Source of the DNA: Kluyvera sichuanensis | Lineage (GTDB): Bacteria > Pseudomonadota > Gammaproteobacteria > Enterobacterales > Enterobacteriaceae | Reading direction: 5' to 3' | NCBI RefSeq assembly: GCF_014218705.1 | Contig: NZ_JABBJF010000018.1 | Span: 1 to 64,000, forward strand | DNA: 64,000 nt | In this document: positions 1-9,865 of the stretch, one piece after another | Layout: the number at the start of each line of letters is the position of its first letter | Position numbering within the stretch: the first letter of the stretch is position 1 | Position numbers and translations under genes: made by a program | Notes under the pieces: generated by a model | What the model was told of the DNA's origin: nothing | Seen by the model: only the letters and a program-made list of their open reading frames with translations | The model's database searches: none

Positions 1-16
1 CAGATTGTCTGATAAA

Positions 17-28
17 TTGTTAAAGAGC
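17..28 (-). promoter_or_regulatory. boxA antitermination element of the rRNA operon
   Basis: On the minus strand this reads GCTCTTTAACAA, the rrn boxA that recruits NusB/NusE in E. coli. It lies about 40 nt downstream of the P2 -10 element, in the usual order P1, P2, boxA. Confidence 0.85.
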
Positions 29-67
29 AGTGCAACACGGCTTTCGCTCACTGTTGCGAGGTGGCGT

Positions 68-95
68 ATATTACGCTTTCCTCTTTCAGAGTCAA
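68..95 (-). promoter_or_regulatory. rRNA operon promoter P2
   Basis: Minus strand: -35 TTGACT (90-95), 16-bp spacer, -10 TAATAT (68-73). Position and sequence match the weaker constitutive rrn P2 promoter family. Confidence 0.8.
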
Positions 96-177
96 CCCTC
101 ATTTTCAGGTTTTTCTCTTCAACCGAACCGGCTAATTAGTGTGAAGTGATTCACGTTTGCCGTCTCAGTGGGTGCGC

Positions 178-226
178 ATTATAGGGAACTTTGTTTTTCA
201 CACAACCCCTTTTCTCACTTTTTTTT
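178..226 (-). promoter_or_regulatory. rRNA operon promoter P1 with AT-rich UP region
   Basis: Minus strand: -35 TTGTGT (200-205), 16-bp spacer, -10 TATAAT (178-183), then a GC-rich discriminator GCGCACCC typical of ppGpp-sensitive rrn P1. An A/T-rich stretch upstream of the -35 (about 206-226) fits an UP element. Fis sites would be expected in 230-330, but I could not place them by eye. Confidence 0.85.
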
Positions 227-356
227 CTAAGTGTCGTTTTTTCACGCTTTTTGCGTCGTAAGTGTGCAATTTGCTTAATTTTTGAGATGAGAAACAACCA
301 AATTGGGCCGATAATGGGAAGAAATCTCACCATGACACCGTTTCAAAGAGGTAAAC

Positions 357-911
357 ATGTCTGCCGTTTTACGTCGCTATAAAGATTTATTCCCCGTCAT
401 CGGCGATCGCGTGATGATCGACGACTCTAGCGTGATCGTTGGCGACGTTCGTCTAGCTGATGATGTCAGCATCTGGCCACTGGTAGCTGCACGCGGTGAC
501 GTTAACTACATTCAGGTTGGCGCCCGCAGTAATATCCAGGATGGCAGCGTTCTTCACGTCACGCATAAATCAGCGAAAAACCCAGAAGGCAATCCGCTGA
601 TCGTTGGTGAGGATGTGACGGTCGGACATAAGGTCATGTTGCACGGCTGCACGATAGGCAATCGCGTATTGGTTGGTATGGGTTCTATATTACTGGACGG
701 TGTCGTCGTAGAAGACGATGTGATGATTGGTGCCGGTAGCCTGGTCCCGCAACATAAGCGTCTGGAAAGCGGTTATCTTTATCTTGGCAGCCCGGTGAAA
801 CAGGTTCGTCCGTTGAAAGAGGCCGAACTGGAAGGGTTACGCTATTCGGCCAATAACTATGTGAAGTGGAAAAACGACTATCTGGATCAGGACAACCAAA
901 CCCAACCCTGA
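357..911 (+). CDS. yrdA: YrdA, gamma-class carbonic anhydrase-like hexapeptide-repeat protein
   Basis: 184 residues, the length of E. coli YrdA. The left-handed beta-helix family shows as hexapeptide turns (IGDRVMI, VGDVRLA, VGEDVTVG, IGAGSLV). Gamma carbonic anhydrase zinc ligands are present at His-67 (QDGSVLH), His-91 and His-96 (GHKVMLH). The physiological reaction is not settled for this family; a zinc hydrolyase or carbonic-anhydrase-like role is inferred. The ATG is preceded by AGAGG at a good distance. It is transcribed away from the rRNA promoters, and its last 25 bp overlap the end of convergent yrdB. Confidence 0.93.
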   Translation: MSAVLRRYKDLFPVIGDRVMIDDSSVIVGDVRLADDVSIWPLVAARGDVNYIQVGARSNIQDGSVLHVTHKSAKNPEGNPLIVGEDVTVGHKVMLHGCTIGNRVLVGMGSILLDGVVVEDDVMIGAGSLVPQHKRLESGYLYLGSPVKQVRPLKEAELEGLRYSANNYVKWKNDYLDQDNQTQP

Positions 912-1144
912 TTATCTTCCTGCTGTTCACGAATAAGATCGCTGGCTTCCTCTTCCAGATCCCAGCGATTTTCGCAAAACAGCGAGAGCCACTGTTGAGA
1001 CGTCTCGCCACCAAAGCGGCGCGCTATGATCTCAGCCCTGAGCGCGCACGTTAGCTGCATGCCGTTCACCAGCGCAGGGAAACAAACGGCCTCCACGTCC
1101 TCACGCCACTCTTCACGCTCGGGAAACTGGATCGCCTGGTTCAT
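887..1144 (-). CDS. yrdB: YrdB, conserved DUF1488-type small protein
   Basis: 85 residues, beginning MNQAIQFP and matching E. coli YrdB in length and ends. Function is unknown. It is acidic and Trp-rich at the C terminus (ending GWVWLS). The start was chosen at 1144 because its ATG overlaps the aroE stop (ATGA), which implies translational coupling. A longer in-frame N terminus would run inside aroE and is not needed. The 3' end overlaps yrdA on the other strand by 25 bp. Confidence 0.88.
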   Translation of the reverse strand: MNQAIQFPEREEWREDVEAVCFPALVNGMQLTCALRAEIIARRFGGETSQQWLSLFCENRWDLEEEASDLIREQQEDNQGWVWLS

Positions 1145-1959
1145 ACACCCAGCTCGCGTTTTAGGGATGCAATCACCGGTTCGACATCCGGCAAAATCCC
1201 ATGCCACAGTAATACCGCATGAGCAGCCTGGCCCACCAGCATACCGAGCCCATCAGCATAGCGTTTAGCGCCGTGCTCGGCACACCATGCGAGAAATGCG
1301 GTATCACCTTTCTGATAGAACATGTCATAGCAGCAAACATGATGGTTAATCAGCGACTCGGGGATAGGCGGCGTCTCTCCGGCAATACCGCTGGAGGTTG
1401 CATTAATGATGAGATCGAATTCGTGTCCGGAAAGCTCGGACATTGGGATGGCGTTGACGCTTCCAGTATGGTGGAACAATTCCGCTAATGTCTGGGCACG
1501 AGCATGGGTACGGTTGGTCAGCGTCACGTTACAATCCAGAGAGAGTAAAGGCAGCAGCACGCCACGAGCCGCTCCACCCGCGCCAATCAACAGCACACGA
1601 TAGCCAGGCTTAATCAGCCCCAGACGTTCCAGGTCGCTCAGCAGACCAATGCCATCGGTGTTATCACCGAGAATTCGCCCATCATCAAGACGCTTAAGCG
1701 TGTTGACCGCCCCCGCCAGCGCAGCGCGTTCCGTCAGTTCATCTGCCCGGGCGAATGCCTCTTCTTTAAAGGGCACCGTGACATTGGCCCCCTTTCCACC
1801 CTGTTGGAAGAAGGTGTTTAGCGTATCGACGAAGCCATCCAGCGGCGCCAGCATACGCCCATAGGGGTGGGCGATACTCAACTGTTCGGCAAACTGCTGA
1901 TGAATGAACGGTGATTTGCTGTGCGCAATCGGGTTACCAAAAACAACGTAGCTTTCCAC
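1141..1959 (-). CDS. aroE: Shikimate dehydrogenase
   Basis: 272 residues. It catalyses NADPH-dependent reduction of 3-dehydroshikimate to shikimate in the chorismate pathway. Visible motifs: shikimate pocket SKSP (14-17), catalytic Lys-65 in NVTVPFK, Asp-102 in NTDG, nucleotide loop GAGGAARG (127-134) and the NADP-phosphate clamp NRTHAR (149-154). It sits 3 bp after tsaC and is coupled to yrdB by an ATGA overlap, in the leftward dprA-smg-yrdD-tsaC-aroE-yrdB group. Confidence 0.97.
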   Translation of the reverse strand: MESYVVFGNPIAHSKSPFIHQQFAEQLSIAHPYGRMLAPLDGFVDTLNTFFQQGGKGANVTVPFKEEAFARADELTERAALAGAVNTLKRLDDGRILGDNTDGIGLLSDLERLGLIKPGYRVLLIGAGGAARGVLLPLLSLDCNVTLTNRTHARAQTLAELFHHTGSVNAIPMSELSGHEFDLIINATSSGIAGETPPIPESLINHHVCCYDMFYQKGDTAFLAWCAEHGAKRYADGLGMLVGQAAHAVLLWHGILPDVEPVIASLKRELGV

Positions 1960-1962
1960 GGT

Positions 1963-2535
1963 TTACCCCTGGCGAAAACGTTCGCCCGTCAGGGCATCAA
2001 GAATTTCAGATGGATTCAGTCGTCCCCCAGTCGGCGCATCAACCACCGGGAAATCATCACCAAACTGCGCAAGCACTTCGGCGGTGGTCCGGCACGGCGG
2101 CAGACCGGTCAGGTTTGCGCTGGTAGAAACCAACGGTTTACCGTAGGCCTCACAGAGTGCAATCACCACTGGGTGATCCGTGACACGAACGGCCAACGAG
2201 CTAAAACGACCGGTTAACCAACCTGGCGTGGTTGATTTCGCCGGGAAGACGAAAGTCACCGGGCCCGGCCAACGCGCAAACACGGTGGCGCGCTGCGCTT
2301 CGGTCAGCATGCTGTCGTCAATATAAGGTTTAAGCTGATCAAAGCTTGCGGCGATCAGGATTAATCCTTTCTCTACCGGGCGCTGTTTCAGCGCCAGCAG
2401 GCTCATGACGGCTTCTTCACTGTCGGGATCGCAACCAACGCCAAATACGGCTTCGGTTGGATAAGCGATGACTTCTTTATTGTTCAGAGCGACAACCGCA
2501 CGCTGTACGGCCTCTGATGGCAGGTTTTTATTCAC
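1963..2535 (-). CDS. tsaC: Threonylcarbamoyl-AMP synthase TsaC (YrdC/Sua5 family)
   Basis: 190 residues from a GTG start. It makes threonylcarbamoyl-AMP from Thr, bicarbonate and ATP for the t6A37 modification of ANN-decoding tRNAs. Family signatures are [15 protein letters not shown] near the N terminus, [14 protein letters not shown] and [11 protein letters not shown] at 2535 gives the length of the E. coli enzyme and lies inside the end of yrdD (8-bp overlap). An upstream in-frame ATG at 2580 would add 15 residues lying wholly within yrdD and is less likely. Confidence 0.94.
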   Translation of the reverse strand: MNKNLPSEAVQRAVVALNNKEVIAYPTEAVFGVGCDPDSEEAVMSLLALKQRPVEKGLILIAASFDQLKPYIDDSMLTEAQRATVFARWPGPVTFVFPAKSTTPGWLTGRFSSLAVRVTDHPVVIALCEAYGKPLVSTSANLTGLPPCRTTAEVLAQFGDDFPVVDAPTGGRLNPSEILDALTGERFRQG

Positions 2536-3082
2536 TGATTTGTTTCGCCGGTACCGGCTTTCCACATTGTTTGCTGGCACAAAAGCGTTTTACGCCCTGC
2601 GCCGTTTTCTTTTCGATAAGCAGCGGGTAATGGCACTCGGGGCACTCCCCCGCTACCGGAGTGAAGTTAATGACGAACTGACATTCCGGATAGCGATCGC
2701 AGGAATGAAAGTTTTTACCAAAGCGAGAACGGCGCTGCACCAGGTGCCCTTGCTGACACGCGGGACAGACGATTGCCGTTTCATCGGGTTTATCAATAAC
2801 CTCAGTGTGTTCACATTCAGGATACTGGCTGCATCCAATGAACATGCCAAAGCGCCCCTGGCGCAACACCAGTACGGCACCACACTCTGGACATGACTGC
2901 CCCTCCAGAATTTTAACGATATGTCCATCCGCCTGGCTTTTCAGGGGACGAACGTAATCGCATTCCGGATAATGGGAACAGCCCAGAAACGGCCCGTGTT
3001 TACCGGACCGTATAACCAGTTCAGCCCCGCACTGCGGACAGGGCTCGTTTTTAGACACCGAAAACAGTGCAGATTTGGCCAT
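2528..3082 (-). CDS. yrdD: YrdD, topoisomerase I C-terminal-type zinc-ribbon protein
   Basis: 184 residues. It consists almost entirely of four C4 zinc ribbons of the kind found at the C terminus of topoisomerase I: CPQC...[12 protein letters not shown]...[12 protein letters not shown]...CDRYPEC and CPEC...CASKQC. There is no catalytic topoisomerase domain, so a nucleic-acid-binding role is inferred; the biological role is unknown. The start at MAKSALF (3082) matches E. coli YrdD; an earlier start would add six residues (MASRVV). The end is coupled to tsaC. Confidence 0.92.
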   Translation of the reverse strand: MAKSALFSVSKNEPCPQCGAELVIRSGKHGPFLGCSHYPECDYVRPLKSQADGHIVKILEGQSCPECGAVLVLRQGRFGMFIGCSQYPECEHTEVIDKPDETAIVCPACQQGHLVQRRSRFGKNFHSCDRYPECQFVINFTPVAGECPECHYPLLIEKKTAQGVKRFCASKQCGKPVPAKQISE

Positions 3083-3108
3083 AACAACTCTTGATGCCAC
3101 AAAATGAA

Positions 3109-3582
3109 TTAATGCAGCATACCTTCATTCGTCTCGAAGAGTAATTCTTCCATTTGTTGATAGGCGTTTTCGCAGCCCGGAAGATTGAACAGAACCATCA
3201 AAATGACCCACTTCAGTTCTTCCAGCTCAAACTCTGCGGTATCCAACGCCATGACGCGTTCAATCACCATTTCCCGCGTTTCGAGGTTCAGCACCTGAAT
3301 CTGCTCAAGGAATAACAGGAATCCCCGGCAGCTGGCATCCAGTCGTTGACTCTCTTCCTCAGTGAAAATACGCACGGAGAGAGGGTCGGACGCAAGCTGC
3401 ATCGGTTCTACGAGGCCTTCCTGATAGTCGGCGAGCTTTTCCAGCCATATTAGCGCGTTGAAGATATCTTCACGTTCGAACCCTGCATCGGTAAGATCCC
3501 GAGTCAGTTTGTCCTGATCCACGCGCATGTCTGTTTCTGTATGGATGTAGGTCTCAAACAAATACATTAGTACGTCGAACAT
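3109..3582 (-). CDS. smg: Smg, DUF494 family protein
   Basis: 157 residues, same length as E. coli Smg. It is acidic and helical (starts [16 protein letters not shown]) with no recognisable catalytic motif; function unknown. Its start lies 29 bp inside the end of dprA, an arrangement conserved in enterobacteria that suggests coupled translation. Confidence 0.93.
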   Translation of the reverse strand: MFDVLMYLFETYIHTETDMRVDQDKLTRDLTDAGFEREDIFNALIWLEKLADYQEGLVEPMQLASDPLSVRIFTEEESQRLDASCRGFLLFLEQIQVLNLETREMVIERVMALDTAEFELEELKWVILMVLFNLPGCENAYQQMEELLFETNEGMLH

Positions 3583-4678
3583 GGCCTGCCCTCCTTAATC
3601 GGACATAGCCGCCGGGTACAGCTGCGATCCACCCTGCTAACTCCAGTTCAAGTAGCTGAGCCACGGTCACTGGCACAGGTTGGCCGGCACGTTCAGCGAC
3701 GACGTCAACAGGTGTTACCTCATCTCCTACGTTAGCCAGGAGCTCAGGAAATGGCAATGCTACACATTCCTTATCTGCACAATTATTTGTCATTTCGGGC
3801 GGTTCGGACAAATGTCTGTTTAATCCAGGAAAAAGCGCCAGAATATCCTCAGGTTCCGTCACCATCATCGCCCCCTGCTTGATAAGCCAGTGCGGCCCTT
3901 CCATGCCAGGATTTCCCAGCGGGCCGGGTATCGCAAACACCTCTCGCCCTTGCTCGAGTGCGCACCTCGCTGTCACTAACGAGCCGCTACGCAGCGCGGC
4001 CTCCACCACCAGGACGCCACGGCTCAGACCGCTAATGATGCGGTTACGACGGGGGAAGTTATACGCCGCAGGCGCGGCACTTAACGGAAACTCAGAAACC
4101 AGCGCCCCGCCATGTTCAACAATCTGCTCAGCTAGCGCTCGGTGTCGATGGGGGTAAATATGAGCCAGGCCGCTACCCAGAATGGCGATAGTGTTCCCTT
4201 CCACCTGCAGGGCGCTACGATGCGCCACACCGTCAATACCCAATGCCAGACCGCTGGTGATAGTCACTCCCTGCCTCGCCAACACCTCACAAAAGTACCT
4301 CCCCCACCGTTCACCATAGTGTGAGTGATGGCGACTGCCGACAACCGCAAGCTGTGGAGAGCGTAATAATGTGAGATTGCCGTGCACGCACAGCACGGCG
4401 GGATAATCGCGGATAGCACGAAGCGGCTCAGGGTAATAAGGAGAGTCGGCGAGTAAAAGGTGGTTTCCTGGTATGTCCAACCAGCGCTGATTGTCCTCTA
4501 TCTCGCTCTGCGTTAGGGCGAAAAATCGTTCGGCCTGCTTAATACTAAACCCTAACGCAAAGAGCGTCTGGCGAGTGATATTGCTTTCCCGGCGAAGCGT
4601 GCAAAGCGCATACAGCATCTCATCGCCATACAAATCATTTACCTTCATCAGCCGGAAGGCTATATCTTCTGGCGACAT
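3554..4678 (-). CDS. dprA: DNA-processing protein DprA (Smf)
   Basis: 374 residues. It binds single-stranded DNA and loads RecA in naturally transformable bacteria; in enteric bacteria its role is less clear. Visible: helical SAM-like N terminus, a Rossmann core starting AVVGSR (around residue 110) with [10 protein letters not shown] and the [12 protein letters not shown] motif, and a C-terminal winged-helix-like region ending RRTNVFV. First gene of the leftward group, divergent from def across 129 bp. Confidence 0.95.
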   Translation of the reverse strand: MSPEDIAFRLMKVNDLYGDEMLYALCTLRRESNITRQTLFALGFSIKQAERFFALTQSEIEDNQRWLDIPGNHLLLADSPYYPEPLRAIRDYPAVLCVHGNLTLLRSPQLAVVGSRHHSHYGERWGRYFCEVLARQGVTITSGLALGIDGVAHRSALQVEGNTIAILGSGLAHIYPHRHRALAEQIVEHGGALVSEFPLSAAPAAYNFPRRNRIISGLSRGVLVVEAALRSGSLVTARCALEQGREVFAIPGPLGNPGMEGPHWLIKQGAMMVTEPEDILALFPGLNRHLSEPPEMTNNCADKECVALPFPELLANVGDEVTPVDVVAERAGQPVPVTVAQLLELELAGWIAAVPGGYVRLRRAGHVRRTNVFV

Positions 4679-4733
4679 CCTTTCCCCCTTGCCACATGCG
4701 GCATCAGCAATCCTTGCGATTGGTCACTGATGC

Positions 4734-4762
4734 TGTCAATTAGAGGGGGTTTTGTCTAGAAT
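4734..4762 (+). promoter_or_regulatory. Candidate def-fmt promoter
   Basis: -35 TGTCAA (4734-4739), 17-bp spacer, -10 TAGAAT (4757-4762), about 45 bp before def. The -35 match is weak. It is the best sigma-70-like pair I could find in the dprA-def gap. Confidence 0.4.
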
Positions 4763-4807
4763 AGAGGTAATAATCTTTCCTACTCCTGAACAGAACTCTG
4801 GATATTT

Positions 4808-5317
4808 ATGGCAGTTTTGCAAGTATTACATATTCCGGACGAGCGTCTTCGCAAAGTCGCCGCACCGGTAAAAGAAGTGAATGAAGAAATTCAGCGAATT
4901 GTCGACGATATGTTCGAGACAATGTACGCCGAGGAAGGTATTGGCCTGGCGGCAACGCAGGTCGATATTCATCAACGCATTATCGTTATCGATGTGTCAG
5001 AGGATCGCGCCGACCAACTGGTGCTGATCAACCCTGAGCTGTTGGAAAAAGACGGTGACACCGGTATTGAAGAAGGTTGCCTGTCCATTCCTGAACAGCG
5101 CGCGCTGGTTCCTCGCGCTGAACGCGTGAAAATTCGCGCTCTCGACCGTAACGGTAAGCCGTTCGAGCTTGAAGCCGATGGTCTGCTGGCTATCTGCATT
5201 CAGCATGAAATGGACCACTTAGTCGGTAAACTGTTTATCGATTATCTTTCTCCGTTAAAACAGCAACGTATTCGCCAGAAAGTTGAGAAACTGGATCGCC
5301 TGAACGCGCGTGCCTAA
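4808..5317 (+). CDS. def: Peptide deformylase
   Basis: 169 residues. It removes the formyl group from nascent N-formylmethionine chains. The three family motifs are intact: GIGLAATQ (44-51), EGCLS (89-93, metal ligand Cys-91) and QHEMDH (132-137; His-133 and His-137 bind the metal, Glu-134 is catalytic). It is followed 14 bp later by fmt, so the enzymes that add and remove the formyl group are made together. Confidence 0.98.
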   Translation: MAVLQVLHIPDERLRKVAAPVKEVNEEIQRIVDDMFETMYAEEGIGLAATQVDIHQRIIVIDVSEDRADQLVLINPELLEKDGDTGIEEGCLSIPEQRALVPRAERVKIRALDRNGKPFELEADGLLAICIQHEMDHLVGKLFIDYLSPLKQQRIRQKVEKLDRLNARA

Positions 5318-5331
5318 GGATAAGGATTAAC

Positions 5332-6279
5332 GTGTCAGATTCACTACGTATTATTTTTGCGGGTACCCCTGACTTTGCAGCGCGTCATCTTGACGCGCTG
5401 TTGTCGTCTGAGCACCAGGTCGTTGGTGTATTTACCCAGCCAGACCGCCCTGCCGGTCGCGGTAAGAAACTGATGCCAAGCCCGGTCAAAGTGCTGGCGG
5501 AAGAGAAAGGTATTCCGGTCTTCCAGCCAGTCTCACTGCGCCCTGAAGAAAACCAGAAGCTGGTCGCTGACCTGCAGGCTGACGTGATGGTCGTGGTCGC
5601 CTACGGGCTTATCCTGCCGAAAGCCGTGCTGGCTATGCCGCGCCTCGGCTGTATTAACGTTCACGGTTCCTTGCTGCCGCGCTGGCGTGGTGCTGCACCC
5701 ATTCAGCGTTCGCTCTGGGCAGGTGATAGTGAAACCGGCGTCACCATCATGCAGATGGACGTAGGTCTGGATACGGGCGATATGCTGCATAAGCTCTCCT
5801 GCCCGATTACCGCTGAAGATACCAGCGCCAGCCTCTACGACAAACTGGCCGAACTGGGCCCGCAGGGACTGCTGCATACGCTGCATCTGCTGGCGACCGG
5901 CGCGGCTAAGCCTGAAGTTCAGGATGAAGCATTGGTCAGCTACGCTGAGAAGCTCAGCAAAGAAGAAGCGCTGGTTGACTGGACGCTCAGCGCAGCACAG
6001 CTTGAGCGCTGCATCCGCGCCTTCAACCCGTGGCCGATGAGCTACATCGTCATTGATGAGCAGCCGGTAAAAATCTGGCAGGCGACGGTGATTGATAAAC
6101 CCGCCGGCGCCGAGCCAGGTACCATCCTGGAAGCGACTCGCCAGGGAATTCAGGTCGCAACCGGTGACGGTATCCTCAACCTTATTTCGCTACAGCCAGC
6201 GGGTAAGAAGGCGATGAGCGCACAGGATCTGCTGAATTCACGTCGGGAGTGGTTCATTCCCGGTAACCGTCTGCTTTGA
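5332..6279 (+). CDS. fmt: Methionyl-tRNA formyltransferase
   Basis: 315 residues with a GTG start preceded by AAGGAT. It transfers formyl from 10-formyl-THF to initiator Met-tRNA. N-terminal formyltransferase domain: catalytic Asn-109 and His-111 (INVHG), the [13 protein letters not shown] signature (113-125) and Asp-147 (GLDTGD). The C-terminal OB-like tRNA-binding domain begins around residue 210. It is separated from rsmB by a strong terminator-like hairpin (see 6298). Confidence 0.98.
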   Translation: MSDSLRIIFAGTPDFAARHLDALLSSEHQVVGVFTQPDRPAGRGKKLMPSPVKVLAEEKGIPVFQPVSLRPEENQKLVADLQADVMVVVAYGLILPKAVLAMPRLGCINVHGSLLPRWRGAAPIQRSLWAGDSETGVTIMQMDVGLDTGDMLHKLSCPITAEDTSASLYDKLAELGPQGLLHTLHLLATGAAKPEVQDEALVSYAEKLSKEEALVDWTLSAAQLERCIRAFNPWPMSYIVIDEQPVKIWQATVIDKPAGAEPGTILEATRQGIQVATGDGILNLISLQPAGKKAMSAQDLLNSRREWFIPGNRLL

Positions 6280-6297
6280 CGGTTCATACCTTTTAAA

Positions 6298-6327
6298 GCC
6301 CGGAGTCTCCGGGCATTTTTATTTTTG
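6298..6327 (+). terminator. Intrinsic terminator between fmt and rsmB
   Basis: GCCCGGA (6298-6304), loop GTC, TCCGGGC (6308-6314), then two T5 runs. The U-tract ends only about 6 bp before the rsmB ATG and occupies the space where a ribosome-binding site would normally be. Confidence 0.8.
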
Positions 6328-6332
6328 CGGTT

Positions 6333-7622
6333 ATGAAAAAACATCTTAATTTACGCAGTATGGCGGCGCAGGCCGTAGAGCAGGTCGTCGAAAAGGGCCA
6401 GTCGTTAAGCAACGTGCTGCCTGCATTGCAGCAAAAAGTGGCCGATAAAGATAAAGCACTATTGCAAGAGCTGTGCTTCGGCGTGCTGCGCACACTCTCT
6501 CAGTTGGAATGGATGATCCAGCAGCTGATGGAGCGCCCGATGACGGGCAAACAGCGCACCGTCCACTATCTGATTATGGTTGGCTTTTATCAGTTGCTGC
6601 ATACCCGTATTCCCCCGCACGCCGCGCTGGCCGAAACCGTTGAAGGTGCCGTGGTCATCAAGCGTCCGCAGCTCAAAGGGCTGATCAACGGAGTATTACG
6701 CCAGTTTCAACGTCGTCAGGAAGAGCTGCTGTCTGAATTCTCCCAAAGCGAACTGCGTTTTCTGCACCCGTCCTGGCTGGTGAAACGCATCAAGAATGCC
6801 TATCCGCAGCAGTGGGAAGCCATTCTTGAGGCCAACAACCAACGCCCGCCAATGTGGCTACGCGTCAACCGTAATCACCATACCCGCGATGCCTGGTTAG
6901 ACTTACTGACGGAAGCAGGCATGACCGGTTTCCCGCACCCGGATTATCCAGATACCGTGCGTCTGGAAACACCTGCATCGGTGTTAGCATTACCAGGCTT
7001 CGAGCAGGGCTGGGTTACCGTACAGGACGCTTCCGCTCAGGGCTGCATGCGTTATCTACAGCCGGAAAACGGTGAGCAGATCCTGGATCTGTGCTGCGCG
7101 CCAGGGGGGAAAACCACACATATCCTGGAAGTCGCACCACAGGCTGACGTGCTGGCGGTTGATGTTGATGAAAAGCGCCTGTCACGCGTTTACGACAACC
7201 TTAAACGTCTTGGCATGAAGGCAACCGTTAAGCAGGGCGATGGCCGCTATCCAGAGCAATGGTGCGGCGAGCAGTTGTTCGATCGTATCCTGCTGGATGC
7301 GCCATGCTCCGCCACCGGGGTTATTCGTCGTCACCCGGACATCAAGTGGCTGCGCCGCGACCGCGATATCCCTGAGCTGGCTCAGCTGCAGGCTGAAATT
7401 CTCAATGCTACCTGGGCTCACCTGAAGCCGGGCGGTACGTTAGTTTATGCAACCTGTTCTATCCTGCCAGAAGAGAATCAGCAGCAAATTGCCGCGTTCC
7501 TGGCGCGGACACCTGATGCCGTGCTCAGCGATACAGGTACACCTGAACAGCCTGGCCAACAGAATTTACCGGGTGCAGAAGAAGGCGATGGTTTCTTCTA
7601 CGCTAAGCTAATCAAGAAGTGA
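6333..7622 (+). CDS. rsmB: 16S rRNA m5C967 methyltransferase RsmB
   Basis: 429 residues. It methylates C967 of 16S rRNA using S-adenosylmethionine. N-terminal NusB-like RNA-binding domain (to about 140), then the methyltransferase: SAM loop [11 protein letters not shown] (251-261), and the Cys pair of the m5C mechanism, Cys-325 (DAPCSATG) and Cys-375 (YATCS). The ATG at 6333 agrees with the E. coli start, but no Shine-Dalgarno is visible because the fmt terminator abuts it. trkA follows after 21 bp. Confidence 0.96.
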   Translation: MKKHLNLRSMAAQAVEQVVEKGQSLSNVLPALQQKVADKDKALLQELCFGVLRTLSQLEWMIQQLMERPMTGKQRTVHYLIMVGFYQLLHTRIPPHAALAETVEGAVVIKRPQLKGLINGVLRQFQRRQEELLSEFSQSELRFLHPSWLVKRIKNAYPQQWEAILEANNQRPPMWLRVNRNHHTRDAWLDLLTEAGMTGFPHPDYPDTVRLETPASVLALPGFEQGWVTVQDASAQGCMRYLQPENGEQILDLCCAPGGKTTHILEVAPQADVLAVDVDEKRLSRVYDNLKRLGMKATVKQGDGRYPEQWCGEQLFDRILLDAPCSATGVIRRHPDIKWLRRDRDIPELAQLQAEILNATWAHLKPGGTLVYATCSILPEENQQQIAAFLARTPDAVLSDTGTPEQPGQQNLPGAEEGDGFFYAKLIKK

Positions 7623-7643
7623 TGAGATAACGGGTCGCAACTG

Positions 7644-9020
7644 ATGAAAATTATCATTCTGGGTGCCGGACAGGTTGGCGGCACACTGGCGGAAAACCTG
7701 GTCGGGGAAAATAACGACATCACGATTGTCGATACTAACGGCGAGCGGCTGCGCAGCCTGCAGGATAAATTCGACCTGCGCGTGGTTCAGGGTCACGCTT
7801 CTCATCCCCGGGTACTGCGCGAAGCGGGTGCCGATGATGCCGATATGCTCGTCGCGGTGACCAGTTCAGATGAAACCAACATGGTTGCCTGCCAGGTGGC
7901 CTACTCACTGTTCAACACACCAAACCGTATCGCCCGTATCCGTTCCCCGGACTATGTACGCGATGCGGAGAAACTGTTCCACAGCGATGCCGTACCTATC
8001 GATCACCTGATTGCACCAGAACAGCTGGTTATCGATAACATCTACCGCCTGATTGAGTACCCAGGCGCGCTGCAGGTGGTAAACTTTGCCGAAGGTAAGG
8101 TGAGCCTGGCTGTCGTTAAAGCCTACTACGGCGGGCCTCTGGTGGGTAATGCGCTTTCGACTATGCGCGAACATATGCCGCATATCGATACCCGCGTAGC
8201 CGCTATTTTCCGTCACGACCGACCTATTCGCCCGCAGGGCTCAACTATCGTTGAGGCTGGGGATGAAGTCTTCTTTATTGCCGCATCGCAGCATATTCGA
8301 GCGGTAATGAGCGAGCTTCAGCGTCTGGAGAAACCATACAAGCGCATTATGCTGGTCGGCGGCGGGAACATCGGTGCAGGCCTGGCGCGCCAGCTGGAAA
8401 AAGATTACAGCGTGAAGTTGATTGAACGTAATCAACAGCGTGCGGCGGAGCTTGCTGAAAAGCTGCAGAATACGATCGTATTCTTTGGCGATGCATCGGA
8501 TCAAGAACTGCTGGCGGAAGAACATATCGATCAAGTTGATCTGTTTATTGCCGTCACCAACGATGATGAAGCCAATATCATGTCAGCGATGCTGGCTAAG
8601 CGAATGGGCGCCAAGAAAGTGATGGTGCTGATTCAACGTAAAGCCTACGTTGATTTGGTGCAGGGGAGCGTTATCGATATTGCGATCTCCCCGCAGCAGG
8701 CAACGATCTCCGCACTGCTGAGCCACGTGCGTAAAGCGGATATTGTGGGCGTTTCTTCTCTTCGCCGCGGCGTTGCCGAAGCTATTGAAGCCGTCGCACA
8801 CGGTGATGAAAGTACTTCGCGCGTAGTGGGCCGCGTTATCGATGAAATCAAACTGCCGCCAGGTACTATTATTGGCGCGGTGGTACGCGGAAATGACGTG
8901 ATGATTGCTAATGACAATTTACGCATTGAGCAAGGCGACCACGTGATTATGTTCCTGACCGATAAAAAATATATTTCGGACGTGGAACGCTTGTTCCAGC
9001 CAAGTCCCTTCTTCCTTTAA
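7644..9020 (+). CDS. trkA: Trk potassium uptake NAD-binding subunit TrkA
   Basis: 458 residues. Peripheral inner-membrane regulator of the TrkH/TrkG potassium channels. Two tandem RCK modules are visible: the first Rossmann loop is GAGQVGG (7-13) and the second GGGNIGAG (about 237), each followed by a TrkA-C domain. The Shine-Dalgarno is weak. It ends the def-fmt-rsmB-trkA run and is followed immediately by a terminator. Confidence 0.97.
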   Translation: MKIIILGAGQVGGTLAENLVGENNDITIVDTNGERLRSLQDKFDLRVVQGHASHPRVLREAGADDADMLVAVTSSDETNMVACQVAYSLFNTPNRIARIRSPDYVRDAEKLFHSDAVPIDHLIAPEQLVIDNIYRLIEYPGALQVVNFAEGKVSLAVVKAYYGGPLVGNALSTMREHMPHIDTRVAAIFRHDRPIRPQGSTIVEAGDEVFFIAASQHIRAVMSELQRLEKPYKRIMLVGGGNIGAGLARQLEKDYSVKLIERNQQRAAELAEKLQNTIVFFGDASDQELLAEEHIDQVDLFIAVTNDDEANIMSAMLAKRMGAKKVMVLIQRKAYVDLVQGSVIDIAISPQQATISALLSHVRKADIVGVSSLRRGVAEAIEAVAHGDESTSRVVGRVIDEIKLPPGTIIGAVVRGNDVMIANDNLRIEQGDHVIMFLTDKKYISDVERLFQPSPFFL

Positions 9021-9026
9021 TTACCC

Positions 9027-9054
9027 AAAGGCGCTCAATAGAGCGCCTTTTTTA
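9027..9054 (+). terminator. trkA terminator
   Basis: AAAGGCGCTC (9027-9036), loop AATA, GAGCGCCTTT (9041-9050) followed by more T. A 10-bp perfect stem with flanking A and U runs. Confidence 0.88.
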
Positions 9055-9168
9055 TTAACCCGCTATTATTTAAGGGTTAATTAATACTGCCATATTTATT
9101 ATCACCAATGGAAAATAGATAAACATTTGTTAAACTTATAAACGTCAGCTAGCACAAGGGAGAATAAA

Positions 9169-9579
9169 ATGAGCATTATTAAAGAGTTTCGCGAATTCGC
9201 GATGCGAGGAAATGTTGTCGATTTGGCAGTGGGTGTCATTATTGGTGCAGCGTTTGGCAAGATTGTATCGTCATTAGTTGCGGACATCATCATGCCGCCG
9301 CTGGGGCTGCTCATTGGTGGGATTGATTTCAAGCAGTTCGCGGTAACGCTGCGCGATGCGCAAGGTGATGTACCGGCAGTGGTCATGCATTATGGCGTAT
9401 TCATTCAGAACATCTTCGATTTTGTGATTGTTGCCTTCGCCATCTTTATGGCGATAAAACTTATCAACAAGCTTAACCGTAAGAAAGAGGAGCCAGCTGC
9501 TGCTCCTGCACCAACCAAAGAAGAAGTCCTGCTGTCTGAAATTCGTGACCTGCTGAAAGAACAGAACAACCGTTCTTAA
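9169..9579 (+). CDS. mscL: Large-conductance mechanosensitive channel MscL
   Basis: 136 residues. Pentameric inner-membrane channel that releases solutes on hypo-osmotic shock. Amphipathic N terminus [16 protein letters not shown]1 (about 17-43, glycine-rich pore helix), periplasmic loop, TM2 (about 76-100) and a charged cytoplasmic helix at the C terminus. Its TAA directly abuts the stop of convergent arfA. Confidence 0.97.
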   Translation: MSIIKEFREFAMRGNVVDLAVGVIIGAAFGKIVSSLVADIIMPPLGLLIGGIDFKQFAVTLRDAQGDVPAVVMHYGVFIQNIFDFVIVAFAIFMAIKLINKLNRKKEEPAAAPAPTKEEVLLSEIRDLLKEQNNRS

Positions 9580-9795
9580 TCAGGCCGCAGAAAGCAGAAA
9601 GCCAGTGGTAAAAAAGCGCATCGCTTGTTTGCCACTGGCCTCCCGCCCGTACCCCTTACCGTGTTTTTCTTTCCGCAGATAGCTGCCTTTACCTTTCTTA
9701 TTTTTCTCTACGCGCTGACGAAACAGCGGGTCATGTAATAGGGCTTCGATGGCATTGTCTTTAATCTGCCCCTTCGTATGCTGATAGCGGCTCAT
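9580..9795 (-). CDS. arfA: Alternative ribosome-rescue factor ArfA
   Basis: 71 residues, starting [20 protein letters not shown] as in E. coli ArfA, with a Lys/Gly-rich middle and a hydrophobic tail. It rescues ribosomes stalled on non-stop mRNA by recruiting RF2. In E. coli the full-length protein is unstable, and functional ArfA comes from a message truncated in the coding region by RNase III or termination, so that it is made only when tmRNA is overwhelmed. The required hairpin is here at 9601-9639. AGGAG precedes the ATG. Confidence 0.93.
   Translation of the reverse strand: MSRYQHTKGQIKDNAIEALLHDPLFRQRVEKNKKGKGSYLRKEKHGKGYGREASGKQAMRFFTTGFLLSAA
9601..9639 (-). promoter_or_regulatory. 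Stem-loop within arfA (RNase III / non-stop element)
   Basis: Outer arms GCCAGTGG (9601-9608) and CCACTGGC (9632-9639), inner arms AAGCG (9614-9618) and CGCTT (9622-9626) with a 3-nt loop. It covers roughly codons 53-65 of arfA, upstream of its stop codon. The position matches the E. coli arfA hairpin. Being symmetric, it may also end mscL transcripts. Confidence 0.8.
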
Positions 9796-9865
9796 AACAT
9801 CTCCTGATTGTGTGTTTATTACGCGGCGAGTGTAGATCTAATTATGTAAACACTCAACTCACATT

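Larger units (their letters stand above)
1..171 (-). other. 5' leader of an rRNA operon (partial), read leftwards
   Basis: The reverse complement reads as the conserved enterobacterial rRNA leader and includes the boxA antitermination element. The 16S gene itself would begin beyond position 1. By synteny with E. coli (yrdA neighbour) this is the rrnD-type operon. That the operon continues outside the window is inference. Confidence 0.85.

Noticed and set aside
151-382. Short open frames in the rRNA promoter region
   Set aside because: They coincide with P1, the UP region and the yrdA leader on opposite strands and have no coding character.
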